Positions 31,220 through 38,787 of a stretch of DNA of 38,787 nucleotides are shown here, one piece after another. Source of the DNA: Gnetum montanum (lineage: Eukaryota > Streptophyta > Gnetopsida > Gnetales > Gnetaceae); assembly GCA_015680685.1 (NCBI GenBank), contig MNCI01014816.1, forward strand, positions 61,086 through 99,872, read 5' to 3'. The notes beneath the pieces were generated by a model, which searched no databases, was not told the DNA's origin, and saw only the letters and a list, made by a program, of their open reading frames with translations. Each line of letters opens with the position of its first letter. The stretch's first letter is position 1. A program made the translations under genes and the position numbers.

Positions 31220-32775
31220 AGGTTGGTTTTTTCAAAAAAATTATTTTTGGGATGAAATTTTGAAGTTTATGAAATGCATTATTGAATATGAACTATGTTA
31301 TTTTGAGGAATTTTCATTTGAAGGAGGGACTTATATTTTGTTAAATATTTATGAGGCCAAATTGTTTGTGTGTTTGGAGGCCTCTAGTTTTATTTTCAAT
31401 GTAAGTCACAAATAGATGGAAAAATGTGTTGGCACCCTCATTTCCCTATGTTTTAGTCCTTAAATTGTGTTTCTAGAGAGCATTGTTTCTCTCTTCTTCT
31501 ATTCTTATTATTGTAAGCCTATTTTAATGTCCATTATGACATAAATTTCAAAAATTTGTAAGGCCTTAAAATTGGAAAAGGCTAAAAGATCCATAGAGAT
31601 TAAAAGAGGCTTGAAAGTCCCATGTGTGGTCACAACCCTATATCAAGATTCAAAATGAAAGCTCTTGAAAGCCTAAAACTTCCAAACAAAGGTACACATA
31701 TCAATGGGTTTTTTTTTTTTTGAATCTAGACCAAGAGGAGATAATTGAAGGAGAAACATCATCTAAGGAGGGGCAAAATTTATGTTGTAAGCCAAATGAG
31801 ACTAAAAAATCATTGTTTTGTCTTAGAGCTTTTGTTGATGTAAGTCAAAATATAATGGCACAAATGTATCAAATCTTATATTTCCTTTGTTGAGTCCTTA
31901 AATTGTGTTTCAAGAGGTTTCATTTTCATTTTCTTTTCTCTAGCCCAAGTTGGCAAGTTGTAAGTGCCCAAAAAAGCCTTAATTGTTGTAGCCCATAGAG
32001 GCATTGTATTGGCTCTTAAAAATGTAAAGCCAATGTTGTTTGTTATAGTCTAAGAGGAACATCTTGGTTATCATATATAAAACCAAGAAAATATTCTTGT
32101 AGCCCAAGAGGCATGTCTTGATTCTTAAAAAAAAAGGTGAAACCAAGAAAAATGAAGCCCACAGATGGCTCTCATGTTGAAGATGCCTAGAAAGGCATAT
32201 GGCCCAAAATGGCCAAGTTTCAAGAGACCATAAATAGCCACCTAAATTAGAAGAAAAGGTGAAAGTGAAGTAAATGAGTTAAGTGGAGCCTCAGTCACAT
32301 TAAAGAAGTCATGTGATGAGATAGATGCTTGAAAATAACAAAGAATTTAAGCTTCAAGCCTCAAGCCTTAAACATCACTTGAAAAAGCCTTAAGTGAAGA
32401 AGATTAAGAAATATGAAGACCATTCCACATATCACACCCTAAAGTAAGGATTGTCATGTTTCATATTCTCTGCAACATTAATAGATTGAGATTAATGAAG
32501 ATGCAAGTAATAGAGATGAAGATCACGAATTAAATGCATAAGAATAAGAACTTTGAAGTTAGTAGAGGATCTTAATGGACATCTTCTTGTTTTGTGTTGA
32601 AGTCCATAAGTCATGTATCTTGTGTACTCATGTAAGTCTATGTGATTAAGGCTTTATTATTCAAAATTATGTTGTAAGTTATGTGCACACTCATGTCCTT
32701 AAATTGGTAGTGAAACTTGCACATCCATGTGCACAAGCTAGTGGGTTGGTATGATTTCATGGGTTACCTATTGTA
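31220..32775 (+). mobile_element. Element E internal region, no recognisable coding sequence
   Basis: About 1.5 kb of AT-rich sequence after the PBS with no gag or pol motif in any frame. It ends near a scrap resembling the E LTR repeats (32690-32775). This suits a LARD-like non-autonomous element or a badly decayed one. Poly-T (31711-31722) and A-rich runs are present. Confidence 0.45.
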
Positions 32776-32959
32776 ACACCCCTATTAATTATCTATAAGA
32801 TCCTTTATATAACTAATAGAGATGCTATGAAACCAAAAGGATCTTGATTTAATCTTGATTTCCTAACTCAAAGAAGCAATAAAAAAGATAAAAATTATTA
32901 ATTATGAGCATAAATACAATAAAGCAACATAGCATAGAAAAATCTTATAATTCTCACAT

Positions 32960-33200
32960 ATATAATTAAATAAAATTTATTTAAGGAAAAAGAGAGATTT
33001 GTGCAGTCACAAAAAGGTAGATGTCTAAAAATTTCACTAGTTACATCACATACAAGTTAACTTTCATTCCTAAATATTAAAAAAAGTCATCAAGAGTACA
33101 AAACATGTTTTGCAACCCTTCCATTGAGTTTTAAAATAAGACACCATCATCAACATAAAGTAAGAGTAAAAGTGGAATTATCATTTCAAGTTAAAAGTAT
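32960..33200 (-). pseudogene. LINE reverse transcriptase fragment
   Basis: The minus strand reads IIPLLLLLYVDDGVLF, then NSMEGLQNMFCTLDDFF and YLGMKVNL. This is the plant LINE form PLLLYADD.VLFS.S.EGLQ..L..L..FC...L.VN, with YVDD as the catalytic motif. Stops are present and neither end of the LINE is defined. The flanks (32776-32960, 33200-33690) are AT-rich with nothing recognised. Confidence 0.65.
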
Positions 33201-33689
33201 TTATAAATACCTTGAATTTTATATAACTTTTTAGAGGAAATGGAAAGATAAGGGCTAAGGGAAGAGAATTTGTAAAGAAAAATCTCAAAGGATGGTCTCC
33301 ATCCCTATGATGATATCAACAAGGAGCATGGTCCAATAATATGAGTTTCCGATATTTTTAAGGATTTTTGATAATAGCTTAGTAGCGGATTATTTCTAAT
33401 AGAAAAAGAAGAAATTCAAAAAAATTATGATTGAAAGGTTATCTAGAAGTGCAAATGTGAAATGAAGATGTTATTTCTCAAGTTTTAAGAAAAGGCCTTT
33501 GGAAATATCAGCATAAAAAATCAGAGTCTAGCATAACAGAGAGGATTTTGCTTTTGAAGAATTAGAAAACGTAATCAAATATGTTTTGAAGGATACCATT
33601 GATATTTTCATTATATTTGGTACCAATTAGTGGCCAAAATAGATTTGCAATTCACTTTTTTCAAATCTATTCATGCTTGATGAGAAGAA

Positions 33690-34730
33690 AACAAAGAAAA
33701 TCCATCCACGAAATGATGTCCATGTTGGACAGCGAGTTATTACAAGATGACGTTGCAGACGTCATCTAACATTTTCCTGCTCAACGTGCGCCTAAATTCT
33801 TTTGGCTGTGTAAAAATTGTTTAAGACTTCATCACGCACAGGACATGGTTGACATGAGAAAATGCCGCGTAAATTTCTTTAGCTCTATGAAAAAATATTA
33901 TTACCTGCCGGCTGACATTTCATTTTATATCGAAATGCTCGTCAGCGCCACCCATTTTGCTTCTAAGGGTGTAAATTTAAGGTGGGAGGGCATATGACGT
34001 TTTAAATAAATTCAAAATCATAAAAGTTTTTATGTAACGTACGTTTTTCAAAATTCCATTAGAAAAACCACCTGTTCTATAAACTTGATAGACTAAAAAC
34101 ATTTTAAAATGTATAAATGTTTTAATGATTGCTGGCATGCTAGTCAATTTTAATCACTTACAATGATACCACAAAAATTATGCAAATGGCAAGTAAGTAC
34201 TGAAATTGAGGGCCTGGCCTAAACATGTTTCTAGATTCTTGAAGATTTCTGCATAATTTTGTTTGCAATCTCAGGTATAGAGATTTCCAAATACAAATAG
34301 AAAAACATGTCAACAACGACGAGAAAATGCGATTGCAAACAAAATTATGCAGAAATCTTCATATCATATTTACGTATCATCATCGTGTTAGTGTTATCGT
34401 CACAAGATAGTTTAACCGTGGGTCTCTGTCATTAAATATACTGATGCACGATTAAAATAGTCAAAACTTCAACAAAGACGGCCATGGCTTTGTCGATTAA
34501 CATGTATTTTGGATTTTCGCATTCACTCGGAGCAAATATCATAATTCTTCTAAGCATTTGATACAGGAATTAGTAATGAAAATCCATAAGGTACAGAACT
34601 CATAGACAAATCTCTGCAGGCGACGTGCAGTTTCTCAGCCATCACCTGTTGCGCAAACTAGAATAATATAATAGTTTTTATTTAAGTCCACCACTGTAAT
34701 TCTTAGTTTAGAATTCCTATCATTTCAAAC
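33690..34730. other. CpG-retaining, probably low-copy patch without recognised gene
   Basis: Unlike its surroundings this kilobase keeps many CpGs (for example GCAGACGTCATC, AATGCCGCGTAAA, CAACAACGACGAG, GCAGGCGACGTGCAG). A 21-bp inverted repeat GATGACGT-TGCAG-ACGTCATC at 33746-33766 carries two TGACGT words (bZIP-like sites). No convincing coding exon is visible on either strand. Confidence 0.4.
34241..34360. repeat. Perfect 30-bp inverted repeat with 60-bp loop
   Basis: Arm 34241-34270 (GAAGATTTCTGCATAATTTT followed by GTTTGCAATC) is the exact reverse complement of 34331-34360. The stem does not extend further. No target duplication flanks it. It could be a small foldback element, a recent inverted duplication or a hairpin RNA precursor. 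Confidence 0.9.
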
Positions 34731-35112
34731 TTTTTTGAAACCGTGCTTGTTAGGCCGAGAACACCCATCCACAAAAGTAAATCCGGTGCTCTCTCAATGT
34801 TTGAAAGGCCTAAAGTATACCTTGGTGTTTAGTAAATTACTAATTACATTTTACAATTGTTTTAACTTTGTCAAAAATTTAAGAAAGATTTTTCCAAACT
34901 TGTTTCGTCAATTTGCAAATTTGCTTAGGATCCAAACAAAGAATGTAATCTTGAATATTCCATTTATGAAGCCATAACACTCTCTCATGAAATTATTCTT
35001 TATCTTAGGTTTCCATCATCACTTTTTTGAAATATTTATCCAATGATAATTCTAGGAAAGTAAGAAGAGTAGGCTATAAACAGATGAATAGCTTGAGCTT
35101 GTAAGGGCATCA
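34731..35112. other. AT-rich stretch, nothing recognised
   Basis: An 80-codon plus-strand frame at 34735-34977 lacks an ATG start and resembles no family I know; I treat it as chance. Confidence 0.4.
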
Positions 35113-35296
35113 TCTCTACTTTAAAAAACATAATATCACATTGTGTCTATCTCTTAGTAGGAAAAACTTATGAATTTATTCTATATCATTCTATTTTCAA
35201 TGTTTCTCTACTTTAAAAAACATAATATCACATTGTGTCTATCTCTTAGTAGGAAAAACTTATGAATTTATTCTATATCATTCTATTTTCAATGTT
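35113..35296. repeat. Perfect tandem duplication, 2 x 92 bp
   Basis: 35113-35204 and 35205-35296 are identical base for base (starting TCTCTACTTTAAAAAACATA). The absence of any difference implies a recent duplication or an assembly artefact. It is noncoding. Confidence 0.9.
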
Positions 35297-35523
35297 TATT
35301 TACTAGACTAGACCTCATACGACACACCCATAAAAAATAGTTGGTTGAACAATGGCATGGTAGAGTTATTTTTGAGTATCTCACACTAGAATAGATTCTT
35401 TTTTATATTTTTAGAAGAAAATAAGGCTTTCATACTATTTGTATATGTTTGAGTAATGCACTAATCTTATCTCTAATTGTAGAAGCATTCTAGGCAAAGA
35501 TATAACAAATTAGTGTGATAGAT

Positions 35524-35891
35524 ATGAGAATGCTTAGATGGATGCTAAATGTTACAAGAAAAGATAAATTGCATAACAAAAATATTAGAGAAAGTCTTGG
35601 AGTGACTTCTATTTTAGATAAGTTACAAGTATGGTAATTTAATTGGTTTGAGCATATGCAAAGAAGATCAGACAACAAGCCTATAAAAATAGGTTGCTAC
35701 ATCATTGTTCTAGGAAAGCCACTGAAGGAAGATCAAAAAAGAGATGGGAAAAATGTTTAAAATTAATTTAAAGAAGCTACAAATAAATAAAGATCTAGAT
35801 CTTCATAGAGGCAAATGACAAAAAAGAACTCATCTAGTTGACCCCATTTTATTAAGATAAAGCTAAGATAATGATGATGATGATGATGATT
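35524..35891 (+). pseudogene. LINE ORF2 C-terminal fragment with 3' (ATG)n tail
   Basis: The plus strand reads MRMLRWMLNVTRKDKLHNKN, then IRESLGVTSILDKLQVW, a stop, and FNWFEHMQRRSDNKPIK. This is the plant LINE ORF2 tail (MLRWMCG.TR.DKIRNE.IRE..GV..I.DK......RW.GH..RR). Two further stops lie near 35757. The sequence ends in a trinucleotide (ATG)n run at 35871-35891, typical of a plant LINE 3' end. The RT core is not adjacent. Confidence 0.75.
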
Positions 35892-35959
35892 CTTGGCCAA
35901 GGTATTTGTAAGAGGAGGTTATGTCTATATGTTCATTTCCTATAGTAAAATTGTATATC

Positions 35960-36130
35960 TTATTAAGTATGCCACAAAAATTACCAAGAGTTTTAAGCAT
36001 TTGTTACAATCCTTCCATTGAATTTGAAATAATAAACAAGCAATAAGATCTTAAGAGAGATCATCCAACAATCTTAGTAATAAGGATGTTATCATGAGGA
36101 AAACTGTGACTTTAAAAATAGAAAATTAAA
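35960..36130 (-). pseudogene. Second LINE reverse transcriptase scrap
   Basis: The minus strand reads SNSMEGL, a stop, then QMLKTLGNFCGILN, comparable to NSMEGLQNMFCTLDDFF at 32960-33200. No YxDD motif is kept. It is opposite in strand to the LINE tail at 35524-35891, so at least two insertions are involved. Confidence 0.5.
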
Positions 36131-36708
36131 AATTTAGATACAATAAAAGAGTAAGTTCTTGAGAGAGACGACAAAATGAAGTACAAAAACAAGCCAAGCT
36201 CATGGAATGGCCATTTCCTCTTAGTAGTATTCTCATCCAAATATTCCAAAGGTTGTAGTTTATCTCTATGAAATTTTGACTCTCTCATAAAGGCTCATAG
36301 GCTTTAGGACTTGTTAGAAGTAGTTTTAATCTATGGTTCAACAACAAGATGAGATGTTGATGTGGTTTTCTTTTTGAGGGGCTTATTTGAATATTGATAA
36401 TCATAAACCAAAATAGTTTAATACCATGTTAAAATGATAGAAAAATAGTGCAAACCATGAACCAAGATCTTTTGGTAGTGAGCGCCCTTGAATAAGACAA
36501 GAAATAGAGGCCCAAGGTAGTCTTCCTAGGAGGTATATGATGTATTCATGAATGCAAGTGAATGGAATATCTTGGTATTTAATGTACCAAAAATAAGTAA
36601 AGAGATGTGACTCTTCATAACAATATCAAACTAACAAATAATTAAATTTATTAAACTAGAATTAATAACAATCATTCACAACCATATAGCATTATAACAA
36701 ACCATGAT
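36131..36708. other. AT-rich flank of element F, nothing recognised
   Basis: No convincing frame. ATGAT at 36704-36708 would be the left target duplication of F, but the other end lies outside the window. Confidence 0.4.
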
Positions 36709-36736
36709 TGATGAGATGCGACATGCATTGAGCTGC

Positions 36737-36802
36737 GATATCGCGTCTTCTCCTGCGATATCGCGTATGCGATATCGTAGTCCGCCACCATATCTATAAA
36801 TA
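36737..36802 (+). promoter_or_regulatory. U3 promoter of LTR F: three GCGATATCG iterons and TATA box
   Basis: GATATC hexamers start at 36737, 36757 and 36771 (spacing 20 and 14). The first two sit in the perfect palindrome GCGATATCGC and the last pair reads GCGATATCGCGTATGCGATA onward. TATAAATA is at 36795-36802, 19 bp after the last hexamer. The iterons match those of LTR A, in less decayed form. Confidence 0.7.
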
Positions 36803-37048
36803 AGAGGTAGCACTCCCTTCATTTCCCAATCCTGGCTAGAAGTAGCGAAGCTCTGGCAGATTGATCACTCCAGAGTTAGAATTTTTCCTATGTGCCCGCA
36901 GTAGGAGTCCTAGAGTGAACGACTCTTTATTCGAGTAGCTTGTAACTTGAACCCAAGTTGTGTACGACAATAAAGACGAACTTGATTGGATAAACCTTGT
37001 AGCACGTGGTTTCATTTATTGTTGTTTATTTACTGCTTTCCTAGTGCG

Positions 37049-37340
37049 CACAAGTACGACTTGATTACGAGCGTCTACGGACGTGTACGACTAGTCAAGG
37101 AATCAGTTGTTTGTCGCAACGCATGAGTACGACTTGATTATGAGCATTGGCTGCTTGGTAACCCAGTAGCATATTCCAGGATTCTACGCTCGGTAATCCC
37201 AGTGGTAGTCCAGTGTGTACGGCTAGTCAAGGAATCGGCTACTCATTGCTAGGCTAGAACGTGTGATAAGTACGACTTAGTTACTAGCACCCACAGGTGT
37301 GTATGGCTAGCTAAGGAATCAGCTGCTTATCACACTTAAG
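37049..37340 (+). repeat. Triplicated GTACGACT module in LTR F
   Basis: Three imperfect copies start at about 37051, 37126 and 37266. Each has AGTACGACTT(G/A)(A/G)TTA followed by GTGTA(C/T)G(A/G)CTAG(T/C)(C/T)AAGGAATC. The middle copy carries an extra GGTAACCCAGTAGC...GGTAATCCCAGTGG segment. LTRs A and D have only one copy of the GTACGACT-like word (for example about 10394-10412 on the complement). Confidence 0.6.
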
Positions 37341-37755
37341 CTAAATAGGTGCCTCAGTACGACCACTTCGAGCACTTGCGTTACGTGTGGTGATCCCAGT
37401 AACGATTAGCGTTTGGTAAGCCACAGTTGCATAGTTCAGGGTGTGTCCAGTAAGTGGGAATGGATGCTGACGCTAGTTAATTTAGACTTAGATCATTATT
37501 TAGAGTTAGCTAGTTTCTCAACCCTTTCCTCTGATAGCATAGAAGATAAACCAAAAAATACCAAAAAAATCACATACCTCAGACTTGCTTAACCATACAC
37601 CGTGACACTTACAAGCAAGCCTGGGAAGACAACGAACGATTAACCCCAAGTGTTTCTTGTGGTGTTAAGGCATTTAGTCTGCGGAGTTCGACCGGATCGC
37701 GCGTGCACGCTCGTATTCGTATGGTTGAGTGTAGGGGTACCTCGCCACTCATCAT

Positions 37756-37773
37756 TGGCGCCGTTGCCGGGGA
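37756..37773 (+). other. Primer binding site, tRNA-Asp (element F)
   Basis: TGGCGCCGTTGCCGGGGA is the exact complement of the plant tRNA-Asp 3' end (TCCCCGGCAACGGCGCCA), one base after the LTR. Confidence 0.92.
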
Positions 37774-37900
37774 CTAAGTGTTTTTACGCCAATTGAACAT
37801 AAGGGATATCACTCACATCGTTGTGAGCCTAAAACGAACCTTAGGGTTAATCAGTTAATTCAGAACATAAATAACGGTGAAAATTAGCACACCATTAGAA

Positions 37901-38776
37901 ATGGCTTCTTCTCATGCAATCAACTCACCTAAGGACAATACAGGAGAAAGTCAGGATCATACGCATAACCGAAATCAACCATGTCCTCAACAATCCAAAG
38001 TCACATATACTCATCCCGATGAGTATGTGCCGGATTTTACCTTTGTTTTCCATCAAGATGAGCAACTGCGGTGGAGAGACATGCAAGGTAACATCGTGTT
38101 ACCCCCAGATCGCTCTGCTCCCAACATGCTTTTCCGTGCCTTGGTACAGATTGGCATGCATGAGCTGTTCGCAGAATACGTTTTGGATGACCATGACACA
38201 AGGGATTATCATCCCACAAATGCCCAACGTATTAGGGATGAAAGGAAGGAGAGCCAACATTCACTATTGAAGGGCAAGGTTCCCCACGTCATTAGTGAAA
38301 TAGGAGCCGAGGAACCCCTCACGATGGGTTTCTTAGAAAATGATGTTCCTCCTCCTCACTCTAGTGAAGAGGTTAGGCATCAGGGCCTTAGATCAACAAT
38401 ACATATTCTAGGCTCTGATCCCCGTGAGCACCAGCTATTCACGGCAGGAACAACTACTCACACTAATGACGAACTCGTTGATCGTCACAACGATCGGGGC
38501 CGAAGCAGCAGAAGAGAAGGCAAGAAACATCACCATGGTGATGGATCCCCTTCTTCTTCTCCTTCATCTCATCATTCACCCTCTCCTTCCACATCTGGGT
38601 GCAGCCACCATGAGGATAATGCAGAGAGTAAAGGTAAAAGAGATGAAATGCCTCGACAGGAAGGTCGAGAGGAGTTAGGACAAGGGCAAGGACGTAGGGA
38701 GAATAGGGAACCACCACGTAGGCATCACAGACGTCATGAGCAAGATGATCATGATGAACCCCTATTCGCAACCTGA
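37901..38776 (+). CDS. gag: Gag N-terminal part of element F (291 codons, open)
   Basis: Longest intact frame of the window, starting at ATG 37901 (MASSHAINSPKDNTGESQDH), 127 bp after the PBS; an in-frame GTG at 37877 is a less likely start. Residues about 37-120 form a compact domain (THPDEYVPDFTFVFHQDEQL, LRWRDMQGNIVLPP, DHDTRDYHPTN) shared with element C's gag and absent from A and D. The second half is low-complexity and charged: Ser/Pro/His-rich near residues 205-235, then Arg/His/Glu/Asp-rich (RRHHRRHEQDDHDE). It ends PLFAT and TGA at 38774-38776. Element C has a TGA at the same place (LAT, TGA) and its capsid domain resumes in the same frame after it; A reads ACA there. The stop is therefore a CpG-decay mutation (CGA to TGA) or a conserved termination or readthrough point. 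Capsid would follow beyond the window. Confidence 0.75.
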   Translation: MASSHAINSPKDNTGESQDHTHNRNQPCPQQSKVTYTHPDEYVPDFTFVFHQDEQLRWRDMQGNIVLPPDRSAPNMLFRALVQIGMHELFAEYVLDDHDTRDYHPTNAQRIRDERKESQHSLLKGKVPHVISEIGAEEPLTMGFLENDVPPPHSSEEVRHQGLRSTIHILGSDPREHQLFTAGTTTHTNDELVDRHNDRGRSSRREGKKHHHGDGSPSSSPSSHHSPSPSTSGCSHHEDNAESKGKRDEMPRQEGREELGQGQGRRENREPPRRHHRRHEQDDHDEPLFAT

Positions 38777-38787
38777 AGTATGCTTGA

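Larger units (their letters stand above)
36709..37754 (+). repeat. 5' LTR of element F (1046 bp)
   Basis: Begins TGATGAGATGCG and ends CCACTCATCA. The U3 iterons are at 36737-36776, TATAAATA at 36795-36802 and AATAAA at 36969-36974. Its end (GGGGTACCTCGCCACTCATCA) is the mirror of LTR A's start. The body (GTTACTGGGATCACC..., CTCGAAGTGGTCGTACT on the complement) is closest to element C. Confidence 0.9.
36709..38787 (+). mobile_element. Element F: young-looking Ty3/gypsy (Athila/Tat-like) element, 5' part
   Basis: 5' LTR 36709-37754, PBS 37756-37773, leader, then gag from 37901 to the window edge. It keeps CpG-rich iterons, a perfect tRNA-Asp PBS and the only long open frame of the window, all signs of a recent insertion. 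Its Gag N-terminal domain matches pol-bearing element C, so F is probably of the autonomous type, though pol lies outside the window. Confidence 0.85.

Noticed and set aside
36440-36460. Possible minus-strand tRNA-iMet PBS (AACATGGTATTAAAC)
   Set aside because: Only the first ~8 bases fit, no LTR boundary or element body is visible on either side, and the neighbourhood reads as LINE debris.
38037-38771. Minus-strand and other plus-strand frames over the F gag region
   Set aside because: The plus-strand gag frame has homologues in element C and compositional sense; the others are shadows.

Overview
The window looks like nuclear DNA of a seed plant with a large, repeat-filled genome. A gymnosperm would fit, but nothing in the sequence proves it. 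It is AT-rich and CpG-poor, and almost all of it is LTR retrotransposon and LINE debris. I see no host gene, tRNA, rRNA or CRISPR array. The only long intact reading frame is the first part of a Gag at the right edge.

Layout. (1) 1-3101: 5' part of a minus-strand Ty3/gypsy element (element A): gag remains, a tRNA-Asp-type primer binding site (PBS) and the 5' LTR at 2222-3101. (2) 3102-3946: a second, truncated LTR (B) abutting the first. (3) 3947-5207 and 26938-27780: the two halves of an older, unidentified, coiled-coil-like degenerate coding region. It was split by one large insertion, flanked by a perfect 5-bp duplication CTTCT. (4) 5208-26932: that insertion, minus-strand Ty3/gypsy element C, about 12.75 kb once a nested element is subtracted. 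Reading 5' to 3' on the minus strand it has a damaged 5' LTR, gag, protease, RT, RNase H and integrase, a purine-rich box, a T-rich tract, a spacer, an internal promoter-like module, an additional ORF (aORF, about 950 codons), a polypurine tract (PPT) and the 3' LTR. (5) 9974-18944: nested minus-strand element D, of related design but without pol: LTR, PBS, short gag, purine box, spacer, internal promoter-like module, aORF, PPT, LTR. (6) About 28.4-32.8 kb: plus-strand LTR-type element E with an array of near-palindromes, a TATA box, a duplicated R-U5 and a tRNA-iMet-type PBS, but no recognisable coding sequence. (7) 32.8-36.1 kb: LINE fragments, a patch that retains CpG, a perfect 30-bp inverted repeat and a perfect 92-bp tandem duplication. 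(8) 36709 to the end: plus-strand element F, the youngest-looking copy, with its 5' LTR, PBS and the first 291 codons of gag.

The most interesting signal is an array of 14-bp iterons just upstream of the TATA box in the LTRs. The iteron sequence differs between families (GATATC plus 8 nt in A, B, D and F; an xGGCCTxGTCGATG type in C), but the 14-bp pitch is kept. In C and D an array with the same family-specific iteron recurs inside the element, upstream of a second TATA box that faces the aORF. The two LTRs of C differ by what looks like exactly 4 units (56 bp), and those of D by exactly 3 units (42 bp). Iteron type also does not follow LTR body type: F and A share iterons although their LTR bodies differ. 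My inference is an element-encoded, sequence-specific regulatory system: divergent iterons plus an internal promoter plus the aORF protein. It is comparable in logic to VANC proteins with their short repeats in VANDAL transposons, or to the internal promoter of foamy viruses. This is not proven.
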